From CAZTKP01 sp964614215 (GTDB lineage: Bacteria > UBP6 > UBA1177): 22,244 bases of DNA. The stretch lies in assembly GCA_964614215.1 (NCBI GenBank), contig CAZTKP010000029.1, positions 1 to 22,244 of the forward strand. The letters are read 5' to 3'. Within the stretch, counting starts at the first letter, position 1; every line of letters begins with the position of its first letter. The notes below the pieces were generated by a model. That model saw only the letters and a program-made list of their open reading frames with translations, searched no databases and was not told where the DNA came from. Below are positions 7,505 through 14,490 of the stretch, one piece after another. The position numbers and the translations under genes are program-made.

Positions 7505-9946
7505 TCAGTCCTTTGTTTCAGGTTTAGTGAATTTGAATTTGTTCTTTAGATATCTTTCAAGAATTACAGCCTTTGAAAGCTTTAGCTTTTCAAGGATATC
7601 CTCAACTTTTTCCTGTTCTTTTTCAGTAAACGCAAAACCTTTTTTAAGATTTTTTTTCAGATATCCCATTATCAGGTTCTCTTTACCTGTCTTCACCATT
7701 ATTTCAGCATTCAGCAGAATAAGATAGTTATGATAATACAGCTCCCCCGGGCTCAGGAATTCTTCGTTTTCAAGAATATAGTCTATACCCTCCTTCGCCT
7801 TGGTCAGATCTCCCTGGTAGTAGGTGATCTCTGCAGCAAAGACCAGGCCCGGCAGATAAAAAGGATTACATTCGAGGATTGAATCTATCATTCCGAACGT
7901 TCTCTGTTTATCGCCCATATTTCTGTAGCTTTCCGCAAGAAGATAAAGGAAAGCGGGCTCACATTTATTAAGTGTCTGCATCCTTTTATCAATGCTCTTT
8001 GTCACCAGCTGATATTCTTTGTTGCGATTCAGCTCGACCTGTTTTCTGAAAAACATCCAGAGAGGATCATTAAGTTCACCGTTCAGGAGGACTTCGTCAG
8101 CTTTATCAAAAAGCATGTATCTGTTGTAGATAACATTGAGAAGTTCCCTGTACGCCTTTTTATCCTTAAGCTCATGAAGATGCATGACAGCCTGGAAAAC
8201 GGCACCACTTCGCAGATACTGTTTAATGATATCTATCTTTCTGTCATCACTTTCAAGTCTGTAGATATTTTCAAGCACAGGTATCGTCTTTTTAAGATTT
8301 TCTTTCTTTTTAAGAGCCTCAAGAAAACTGTACTGTATCATCTTGTTGTCAGTATTCTTTGCCGCCAGTTTTTCAAGCTGCTTAAAGTACATTTCTTCCT
8401 GAGACAACTGATACTTCATCTTCAGTATTTTAGAAGTTATCACCGGATCAGGGGTCTTGGAATTTATTTTTTCATAGGCAGCTACAGCTTCCTCAAAATA
8501 ACCGTTCTTTTCACTGCACTGCGCTCCCCTTTTAAAAACATCTTCGGTGATCGCTTTAGGAAAAAACTGCTGAAGCTCTCTGAATGAAAAATAACAGTTG
8601 CTGTAATCGCCTTCAAGAAAACTGGTCTCCATCACAAGCTCTACATCATCTGCATCTCTACGGTTCTCTTTCTGTTCTTTCATATAAAGTGCCATTCTTG
8701 AAGCTTCCGTAGTATCGCCCCGTCGAATGAAGTTTTTAACAATATCCTTACAGAAACTCCTGCCGGGACAGACAGAATAGAAGCCATCCCTCTCTACATC
8801 ATACCGGTGGGATGCTCTCCCCAGAAGAACTCTCGCCTCTCCCGCATAATAACGCTCAATGCTAAGGTTTTTCCATTTATCAAGAGTGGAAAGATAATCG
8901 TCGACATTCTGCAGCATCATATTATTCCTTAGCGATCTTCCTGCCTTGATCATTATCCTGAGCTTCATTGCAAGTTCGTATTCCGGAGACACTTTAAGAA
9001 CCTTATCAATTGTCATTTCAGCAGAATTAAAATCATCTTTCCTGAAAAACATCAGGGCCAGATAGAAACTTTCTCTAAGGTTAGCCTTCGTTACCTTTGC
9101 AGGTATCTTGATGTCCAGCCTGTTTATCTGTTTCTTTGACTTGGGGTACTCAGATTCAAGTTTGTGATAAAGCTGCACTCCTTGAGGGGCTGCCAATCCA
9201 TCAACATAATCAATAAGATTCTGTAGGCTGCTACCTTTTTCGGTTACAAGAGTCGAATACATTTTCAGCTGAGAGACTTCATTCATCTCACCCCGGATAT
9301 GGTAGTCAAGCATCGCAAAAGCCGTAAGGTACAGAATGCTTTTTTTAACTGGCTGATCTATTTCCTCTTTTATATCAACTATCTTAAACTTTTTTACTCT
9401 CTGAACGTATTCAGGGTAGCTTATAGAAATAAGATTTTTTCCCGGATCTTCAAGAAGCGTTTCATAGAACGCAGCTTTGTTCTCTCTGATAAAAAACCAG
9501 TATACCGCGCCTAAAATAATGCCGGCAAAAACAAGAAGAAGAAAAAGATTCCTGAATATCGGGTCATTATAGTCTTCTCCTGTCTCTAACGTCTTTTTTG
9601 CCACAAAAACCTTACTGAGATCAGTATCTGAACCAAGTTTCTTATCTTCCTCTTCTCTATCGGCTCCAAGTTTTTCAAGTTCACGTTTAGCGGCAAAATG
9701 ATTCGGGTTTTTCTGCACAACCTTTTTAAGTTCGACTATCCCTTCTTCATTTCTATCCGTGTTTATGTATGCAAGGCCTCTGTAAAAGTTAACTTCCGGA
9801 GTTTCTGAACCATTCCAGCTCTCGAGCACACTTATTATCTCATCCCACATCTTTTCCTTTTTCATCTGTTCCAGATACTCAACCAGAACTGTCAGTGTGG
9901 GACTTGTAAGGAATTTCTCCTTTAATGTGTCAAGTTTCCTGCTCAT
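7505..9946 (-). CDS. large TPR-repeat protein with one membrane segment
   Basis: The 813-residue product starts with a soluble TPR-like region (residues about 1-95, e.g. NFYRGLAYINTDRNEEGIVE), then a charged linker and one hydrophobic segment (about 133-153, NLFLLLVFAGIILGAVYWFF), followed by some 650 residues of alpha-helical TPR-like hairpins (e.g. SFYLALMFFRKDDFNSAEMTIDKVLKVSPE cut across two repeats). With no signal peptide, the short N-terminal part is probably cytoplasmic and the large part periplasmic or surface-exposed, though the positive-inside rule (R after the segment) leaves this uncertain. It is likely a scaffold. The ATG overlaps the stop of the acyltransferase gene by 4 nt (ATGA), and leuS follows. 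No specific family is recognised. Confidence 0.8.
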   Translation of the reverse strand: MSRKLDTLKEKFLTSPTLTVLVEYLEQMKKEKMWDEIISVLESWNGSETPEVNFYRGLAYINTDRNEEGIVELKKVVQKNPNHFAAKRELEKLGADREEEDKKLGSDTDLSKVFVAKKTLETGEDYNDPIFRNLFLLLVFAGIILGAVYWFFIRENKAAFYETLLEDPGKNLISISYPEYVQRVKKFKIVDIKEEIDQPVKKSILYLTAFAMLDYHIRGEMNEVSQLKMYSTLVTEKGSSLQNLIDYVDGLAAPQGVQLYHKLESEYPKSKKQINRLDIKIPAKVTKANLRESFYLALMFFRKDDFNSAEMTIDKVLKVSPEYELAMKLRIMIKAGRSLRNNMMLQNVDDYLSTLDKWKNLSIERYYAGEARVLLGRASHRYDVERDGFYSVCPGRSFCKDIVKNFIRRGDTTEASRMALYMKEQKENRRDADDVELVMETSFLEGDYSNCYFSFRELQQFFPKAITEDVFKRGAQCSEKNGYFEEAVAAYEKINSKTPDPVITSKILKMKYQLSQEEMYFKQLEKLAAKNTDNKMIQYSFLEALKKKENLKKTIPVLENIYRLESDDRKIDIIKQYLRSGAVFQAVMHLHELKDKKAYRELLNVIYNRYMLFDKADEVLLNGELNDPLWMFFRKQVELNRNKEYQLVTKSIDKRMQTLNKCEPAFLYLLAESYRNMGDKQRTFGMIDSILECNPFYLPGLVFAAEITYYQGDLTKAKEGIDYILENEEFLSPGELYYHNYLILLNAEIMVKTGKENLIMGYLKKNLKKGFAFTEKEQEKVEDILEKLKLSKAVILERYLKNKFKFTKPETKD

Positions 9947-10839
9947 TTGCTGTAGTAACCTCTCCTTTCCTCCGGATGCAGAGCGGCAACTTCCCTGCCG
10001 AAATGATCCATCGCATCCTGTCTGAAATTAGGTGTATCTTCATATTTTTCCCGGACACCCTTAATATCTTCCATCTTCCCGATATTGATCTTTACATCCG
10101 TATAGCTCAGTTTGGCGCAGGAAATAGGAAGAAACTTCTCACCCCCGAGAACCGATACAGGAAGAACCCGTACGTCACCTGTGTCAATAAGTCTGTAAAC
10201 TCCAGGCAGAAACCTTGCCAGAGCTCCGTCACGACTCCTTTTTCCTTCCGGAAAAACAAGAAATATTCTAACATGCTCCTTAATGTCATTTACGACCTTT
10301 ACTGCTGCACGGGCTATCACCCTCAGAGGCAAAGTCGCCTCTCCTGTAGCGACAGACTGGGATTGTGCAATAAGGATCGGATTAAAGTGCATACTTGAGA
10401 ACTTCCGCAGAGGATGTGTAAAAACCTTAGGTCCGGCAACTACGGAAAGCATGTTTTCCAGTCCGGCTTCCCTGAAATAATCGTCAAAAGACGTCGCAAT
10501 TATATTTGCATCGGAATAACTGAGATGATTCGAAAGGATCACCAGTCTTTTATATTCACCCTTTTTAAGAGCTTTAAGAGCGTCTTTGAGATTTTCCTCA
10601 CCTTTGATCTCTGTATTCAGCAGATGTCTGAGAGCATCATCAAGCACTATTTTAACAAGCGGTGCATATTCCGAAAAACCCCAGTCAAGACCCGCGACTT
10701 CAAATTTCTTAAAAAAATCCTCAATAACATCATCTTCAAGTTCAAGAGCTTTTCTTCTGACTATTGGAGCCATATCCTGCGGAAGAGTTTCCTCCCAGCC
10801 CTGAAGAAGTTTGAAAAGTTTTTTCTTAGTTTCGTTCAT
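9943..10839 (-). CDS. PlsC-family acyltransferase (1-acyl-glycerol-3-phosphate acyltransferase-like)
   Basis: The 298-residue protein carries the two glycerophospholipid acyltransferase signatures: NHLSYSD (104-110; catalytic His and Asp of NHx4D) and FPEGKRSRDG (196-205). The later segment VLPVSVLGG fits the fourth block. Such enzymes add an acyl chain to lysophosphatidic acid or related lysolipids at the inner membrane face. No clear membrane helix is visible, and the N-terminal 80-residue helical extension is longer than in minimal PlsC, so the acceptor may differ. The motifs are intact. The ribosome site is weak (AGGAC close to the ATG). It is the first gene of the acyltransferase-TPR-leuS-holA operon and is preceded by a recognisable promoter. 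Confidence 0.9.
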   Translation of the reverse strand: MNETKKKLFKLLQGWEETLPQDMAPIVRRKALELEDDVIEDFFKKFEVAGLDWGFSEYAPLVKIVLDDALRHLLNTEIKGEENLKDALKALKKGEYKRLVILSNHLSYSDANIIATSFDDYFREAGLENMLSVVAGPKVFTHPLRKFSSMHFNPILIAQSQSVATGEATLPLRVIARAAVKVVNDIKEHVRIFLVFPEGKRSRDGALARFLPGVYRLIDTGDVRVLPVSVLGGEKFLPISCAKLSYTDVKINIGKMEDIKGVREKYEDTPNFRQDAMDHFGREVAALHPEERRGYYSK

Positions 10840-10882
10840 GTCCTGTTAACCTTAATACATAACTACATTAAACAGGCTTATT

Positions 10883-10910
10883 CTTATACTATATTTATAA
10901 TAAAATGCAA
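10883..10910 (-). promoter_or_regulatory. predicted promoter of the acyltransferase-TPR-leuS-holA operon
   Basis: On the minus strand, TTGCAT (10905-10910) and TATAAG (10883-10888) are 16 bp apart, in a strongly AT-rich divergent intergenic region. Confidence 0.5.
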
Positions 10911-10926
10911 GATATGGTAGAAGTAT

Positions 10927-10954
10927 TTGACTTGAAAAGATATTAGTATAACTT
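10927..10954 (+). promoter_or_regulatory. possible promoter of the radical SAM gene, giving a very short leader
   Basis: TTGACT (10927-10932) lies 16 bp before TAACTT (10949-10954), with TATAAC overlapping at 10947-10952. Transcription would begin about 10 nt before the ATG at 10971. That matches the absence of a Shine-Dalgarno sequence there. The -10 box is weak. Confidence 0.35.
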
Positions 10955-10970
10955 TAATTACAGACAACAG

Positions 10971-12257
10971 ATGGAGTCGAGACTGAAACTTTCACCGACA
11001 ATTTCCTATCAGCGCTACGGGGAACTATTCATAGTTCTTGATTCACGTACAGGTCTGGATTTTCAGCTTAACAGTGAAGGTGGAAAAATAATTGAAAAGA
11101 TCGATTCGGGTCTGACGGAAGGCATAGATCCTGATTCTGATTTTGTCAGATCTCTGATCAGTTCCGGTATTATTTCAAGTAGTTCAGGCGACACAAAAAC
11201 CAAAAAATCAGAAAACACAACAAACCGTAATTCTTCAGTCTTTGACGAACTTAACGATCTTGCCGCAAGAGAACTTGTTCCTGTTTCGGCGATCATGGAG
11301 CTTACATACAGATGTCCGCTAAACTGTAAACACTGCTACATAGACAAAGAGACTGTCCAGAGAAAAAATGAGCTGAAAAAAAATGAATATTTCAGATTTA
11401 TTGATGCCTTCCGTGATATGGGTGGACTATATGTCATATTGACCGGAGGAGATCCCTTTCTTCACCCTGATATTGAAGAAATTTTTAAATATCTGAGAAA
11501 AAAGAGAATTGCTGTATCTGTCATGAGTTCAGGATACCGCACAGACAAAGAACTTCTTAAAAGACTGGTATCTTACGGGCTCACTGGTTTTCAGGCTTCG
11601 ATCTACGGCCCGGATCCTGACACCCACGATAATTTCACGGGCATTAAAGGCTCTTTTGAAGAGACACTGAAAACCTTAGAATTATTAAGAAATAACGGCA
11701 TCGAAGTTCAGGCTGCCGTAAGTGTCAACACACTTAACATCTCTCTTTTTAATGAGATCCGATATCTCCTGAAAAATAAGGGTTTTAAAGCAGTATACAA
11801 CTTTGAAATGTTCCCTAAGCGCAGTGGAGATACATCTCCCGTTTCATTAAATATCTCAGATACTGAGCTTTTTGACTGTTTAAAAAAAATAGACTGGAGA
11901 CCGGAGCTCAGATTAAAGGATAAGGGCCCGGAAGATCACCCATGCAACGCTACAAGATCTTTGTTTTCAATTGATCCGGAAGGGAACATCTTTCCGTGTC
12001 TTGAGATAAGAGAAAAGGCGGGGAATATCAGAAATGAAAAGTTTTCAGACATCTGGAAACATTCCACTGTTCTTAACAGCATCAGGAACATAAAAATGAA
12101 AGATCTAAAGGACTGTTCAGAATGTATGTACAAAAACTACTGTAACAGATGCCATGGGGGAGCTTTGAAAAAAGGTCTGGAAATAACAGATCACAGTGAA
12201 TTTGACTGCACTATGGCGCAATTTAACAAAAAGCTGAGAACAGAGGACTTGAATTAA
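10971..12257 (+). CDS. radical SAM/SPASM peptide maturase with N-terminal PqqD-like recognition domain
   Basis: The 428-residue protein has three parts. Residues about 5-72 resemble PqqD-type RiPP recognition elements (LFIVLDSRTGLDFQLNSEGG, then LISSGII). Residues 105-300 are a radical SAM core with CPLNCKHC (C115, C119, C122 for the 4Fe-4S/SAM cluster) and LTGGDP (158-162). The C-terminal SPASM domain has C325, GNIFPC (C343), C382xxC385x5C391xxC394 and C413, enough to bind auxiliary clusters. Enzymes of this architecture modify ribosomally made peptides (thioether crosslinks, C-C or C-O links, epimerisation); the reaction here cannot be read from sequence. A 28-residue Cys-rich peptide gene begins 46 bp downstream. 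No Shine-Dalgarno precedes the ATG and the frame is closed just upstream, so this start is forced. Confidence 0.93.
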   Translation: MESRLKLSPTISYQRYGELFIVLDSRTGLDFQLNSEGGKIIEKIDSGLTEGIDPDSDFVRSLISSGIISSSSGDTKTKKSENTTNRNSSVFDELNDLAARELVPVSAIMELTYRCPLNCKHCYIDKETVQRKNELKKNEYFRFIDAFRDMGGLYVILTGGDPFLHPDIEEIFKYLRKKRIAVSVMSSGYRTDKELLKRLVSYGLTGFQASIYGPDPDTHDNFTGIKGSFEETLKTLELLRNNGIEVQAAVSVNTLNISLFNEIRYLLKNKGFKAVYNFEMFPKRSGDTSPVSLNISDTELFDCLKKIDWRPELRLKDKGPEDHPCNATRSLFSIDPEGNIFPCLEIREKAGNIRNEKFSDIWKHSTVLNSIRNIKMKDLKDCSECMYKNYCNRCHGGALKKGLEITDHSEFDCTMAQFNKKLRTEDLN

Positions 12258-12277
12258 TATTTTTTAAGAGTTATAAT
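12249..12277 (+). promoter_or_regulatory. predicted strong promoter of the small Cys-rich peptide gene
   Basis: TTGAAT (12249-12254, overlapping the end of the radical SAM gene) and a consensus TATAAT (12272-12277) are 17 bp apart. Transcription would start near 12284, giving a leader of about 20 nt that includes GGAGG. The peptide can thus be expressed more strongly than its maturase. Confidence 0.55.
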
Positions 12278-12303
12278 TAATATGTAATTTGCCGGAGGAA
12301 AAA

Positions 12304-12390
12304 ATGGAACCTAAAATTATCAAAGTAACGGAAAGCTCAAAACAGAATGGTAACGACTGTCAGTACTGCTGCGGAAAGCCTATCTGCTGA
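12304..12390 (+). CDS. 28-residue Cys-rich peptide, candidate RiPP precursor
   Basis: ATG at 12304 with GGAGG (12294-12298) 5 nt upstream; stop TGA at 12388-12390. The predicted peptide has a polar leader-like part (residues 1-18, starting MEPKIIKVTESS) and a compact C-terminal core DCQYCCGKPIC with C19, C22, C23 and C28. The stretch KIIKV could form the beta strand that pairs with a PqqD-like recognition domain. It directly follows the radical SAM/SPASM gene and has its own promoter, the usual layout of a precursor-maturase pair. The four cysteines could be substrates for thioether formation or could bind a metal. No transporter or protease gene is adjacent. The gene is too short for coding statistics; ribosome site, promoter and context are the evidence. 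Confidence 0.75.
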   Translation: MEPKIIKVTESSKQNGNDCQYCCGKPIC

Positions 12391-13356
12391 TCACAACTTT
12401 CTTACAATTTCTATTCCCGGATTATTTTTCTTTATCGTCTCGACCTGTTTTTCATCAACTTTCAGTCCCACCAGAACTAATCTTTTAAGTTTTTTCAACT
12501 TAAACAGGGGTGACAGGTCTGTGATCTTAGTGTTCCACAGATCAAGTTCATAGAGATCCTTCATTTCGGAAAAAAGTGACGCATCCGCAATTGGAAGTCC
12601 CCAGACCTTAAGCCTCTGTAAATTCTTAAATTTCCTAAGGTTTTCAAAGTCGCGCACCTTTGTGTTGCACAGGTCTATATAGGTGATCTGCTCGGCTATC
12701 GGATAGACAACTGAAATATCTGCAACCTCTGTTGAACAGAGAAGAACTTCCTTCAGATTGGGCAGCTCTTTAAAAACAGAAACATCCTTCACTTTGGTCT
12801 GAAGAAGATCTATTGATTCAAGCTGCTTCATATCTTTGAGCATGGAAATATCTTCGATGGCCGTCATTTTAGCATCTATTCTTTTCAGATTGGGAAGTTT
12901 TACTATCGGAGTGAGGTCAGTAACTCCGGTTTTCCAGATATTGAGATACTCCAGATCCTTAAGACCGCTTATCGGTTTAAGATCTGTTATCTGCTGGGAG
13001 AATCTCATATCAAGCATTTTCAGGTGGGTCATTCTTGAGAAAGCTTCAAGGCTCGTTAACTTTGAGAACCCTATAAAGAAATTATCGAGGTGAGAGCAGG
13101 CTTCAATGGTGTCTCCGTTTATTTTAGCCATCTTCGGAATAACTGAAACATACCAGGGCTCAAATTTATCGGGATTAGCTTTACCCCAGTCTTCCCAGTA
13201 GCCGTATCCCCAAGGCGGAGTAAAAGGACTGCAGTCAACTTTATTATCAACTTTTATTTCAACGCTGGGAGCTTTCGCAGCCTCTTTTTTACATGAAATA
13301 AATGCAGACGACACTAGGAGAATTGTAAAAACTGTAACTAGTCTTTTTAAGATCAT
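12391..13356 (-). CDS. leucine-rich-repeat lipoprotein
   Basis: The 321-residue product has a type II signal peptide (MILKRLVTVFTILLVSSAFI then SC, lipidated C22), a linker of about 75 residues, and some nine leucine-rich repeats from about residue 99 to the end (period about 22-23, e.g. LEYLNIWKTGVTDLTPIVKL and LYELDLWNTKITDLSPLFKL). The repeat type resembles SDS22/internalin-like LRRs (LxxLxxLxLxxTxITDLxPL). It is probably anchored in the outer membrane or on the periplasmic face and binds a protein ligand. GGAGG lies 5 nt before the ATG and within the 10-bp gap after the patatin-like gene, so the two form one operon. Its TGA stop abuts the TGA of the convergent peptide gene: the 6 bp TGATCA holds both stops. 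Confidence 0.9.
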   Translation of the reverse strand: MILKRLVTVFTILLVSSAFISCKKEAAKAPSVEIKVDNKVDCSPFTPPWGYGYWEDWGKANPDKFEPWYVSVIPKMAKINGDTIEACSHLDNFFIGFSKLTSLEAFSRMTHLKMLDMRFSQQITDLKPISGLKDLEYLNIWKTGVTDLTPIVKLPNLKRIDAKMTAIEDISMLKDMKQLESIDLLQTKVKDVSVFKELPNLKEVLLCSTEVADISVVYPIAEQITYIDLCNTKVRDFENLRKFKNLQRLKVWGLPIADASLFSEMKDLYELDLWNTKITDLSPLFKLKKLKRLVLVGLKVDEKQVETIKKNNPGIEIVRKL

Positions 13357-13366
13357 CAGGACCTCC

Positions 13367-14233
13367 TTATTTTTTTTTCAACTGTATTAAGGGCATTACT
13401 GCCTTTTTTAATTCCCTTTCCTTTTGAGCGGCACATCTATATCCCATATCAACAAGAGCCTCAGCTTCGGAAAAATCTTCTGTGCCTCTTTTATCCGTAG
13501 CGATTATCTCCACATCCGGACGGTTAATTCCCAGCCTTTTCTTGATCCTGCTGTTAACGAACAGTGCCTCGACAATAACATCGATACCATATTTTATCTT
13601 TTCAATATCCATCGACTCATAATCGTTCAGATTTACAGCTACAACTGTACTGAAACCTTCTTCTCTGGCAATCTTTACCGGCATATTGTCAAAAACACCA
13701 CCGTCCACAAGCATTTTTCCATCTAATTTGCATGGGGCAAAAAAACCTGGAACAGAAAAAGAGGCTTTCACAGCATCTGCGATCTTTCCCGATCTGTGAA
13801 CAAAATGTTCGTGATTTACTATATCCACAGAATTACAGAGAAAAGGTATCTCCTCCTGACCAAAACTTTTTCCTTCTGTCATTTCATTGATCTTGGCGTA
13901 TAGTCTGCTTCCGGAATCGACCCCCAGTCTTGTAAAAAGATTTTTTATGGTCTCTCCCGCCTGAAGCGCCTTCGTAAAGGGATTGTCGGGCAGTCTAAGT
14001 GTCTTTATTTCAAAATAATCCCTGTAATCAAATTCATGAAGAATAAATTTCTCTATCTTCCGACCACTCATTCCGCAGGCATAAAAACTTCCTATGATCG
14101 CGCCTACACTTGTCCCCACGATCAGGCCCGGCTTGACTTTCAGATCATCAAGATATTTAAGAACTCCAACATGGGCCATTCCCCTCGCACCTCCTCCGGA
14201 AAGCACAAGTGCCCATTTTTTCTTAAAAAACAT
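13367..14233 (-). CDS. patatin-like phospholipase
   Basis: The 288-residue protein contains all patatin family signatures: oxyanion-hole GGGARG (13-18), the nucleophile elbow GTSVG with Ser42, and DGG with catalytic Asp177 (LVDGGVFDNMP). Members hydrolyse acyl esters of phospholipids and related lipids through a Ser-Asp dyad. No signal peptide or membrane segment is seen, so it is probably cytoplasmic, of the RssA/YchK-like short type. AGGAGAGG precedes the ATG closely. The LRR lipoprotein gene follows after 10 bp. The physiological substrate is not determinable; a role in lipid remodelling is inference. Confidence 0.93.
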   Translation of the reverse strand: MFFKKKWALVLSGGGARGMAHVGVLKYLDDLKVKPGLIVGTSVGAIIGSFYACGMSGRKIEKFILHEFDYRDYFEIKTLRLPDNPFTKALQAGETIKNLFTRLGVDSGSRLYAKINEMTEGKSFGQEEIPFLCNSVDIVNHEHFVHRSGKIADAVKASFSVPGFFAPCKLDGKMLVDGGVFDNMPVKIAREEGFSTVVAVNLNDYESMDIEKIKYGIDVIVEALFVNSRIKKRLGINRPDVEIIATDKRGTEDFSEAEALVDMGYRCAAQKERELKKAVMPLIQLKKK

Positions 14234-14283
14234 TTCCTCTCCTAAAAGGACCTGAATTTAAAATCAGAACTCCGTTTCATAAA

Positions 14284-14312
14284 AGTTTACGATTAAATTC
14301 TTCTTTTTTCAA
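14284..14312 (-). promoter_or_regulatory. possible promoter of the patatin-LRR operon
   Basis: On the minus strand, TTGAAA (14307-14312) and TAAACT (14284-14289) are 17 bp apart, about 50 bp before the patatin start. The -10 box is a moderate match. Confidence 0.4.
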
Positions 14313-14317
14313 GCAGT

Positions 14318-14346
14318 TTGACAATTTCTTTTTACACCAATATTTT
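14318..14346 (+). promoter_or_regulatory. predicted promoter of the exported-protein operon
   Basis: A consensus TTGACA (14318-14323) and TATTTT (14341-14346) are 17 bp apart. The leader to the first start (14491) would be about 138 nt, unusually long for this window. Confidence 0.5.
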
Positions 14347-14374
14347 CAACAACTTAAGCGTACAGTGTTGTTGA
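14346..14374. promoter_or_regulatory. 8-bp inverted repeat at the presumed transcription start
   Basis: TCAACAAC (14346-14353) is the exact reverse complement of GTTGTTGA (14367-14374), with a 13-bp spacer. It begins at the end of the predicted -10 box and spans the expected start site. It could be an operator or a 5' stabilising hairpin. Confidence 0.4.
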
Positions 14375-14490
14375 TTCGTACTAAAAGATAAATTTTTTCT
14401 GTCCAAAATTGCCGAAACGGACGAAAGAGTTTTTTTTTCGACTAGATTTAAACTGTGTTGTGTTTTAACCCCTAAGCGGAGGACTAACAA

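Noticed and set aside
10095..10125. tRNA-like D-arm string (TAGCTCAGTTTGG)
   Set aside because: It lies inside the intact acyltransferase gene and no acceptor stem, anticodon arm or T arm can be built around it.
12388..12390. TGA of the Cys-rich peptide as a selenocysteine codon (Cys-Sec peptides exist among radical SAM substrates)
   Set aside because: Readthrough would enter the antisense strand of the LRR gene with a non-Cys, low-quality sequence. I see no SECIS-like hairpin right after the TGA, so it is treated as stop.
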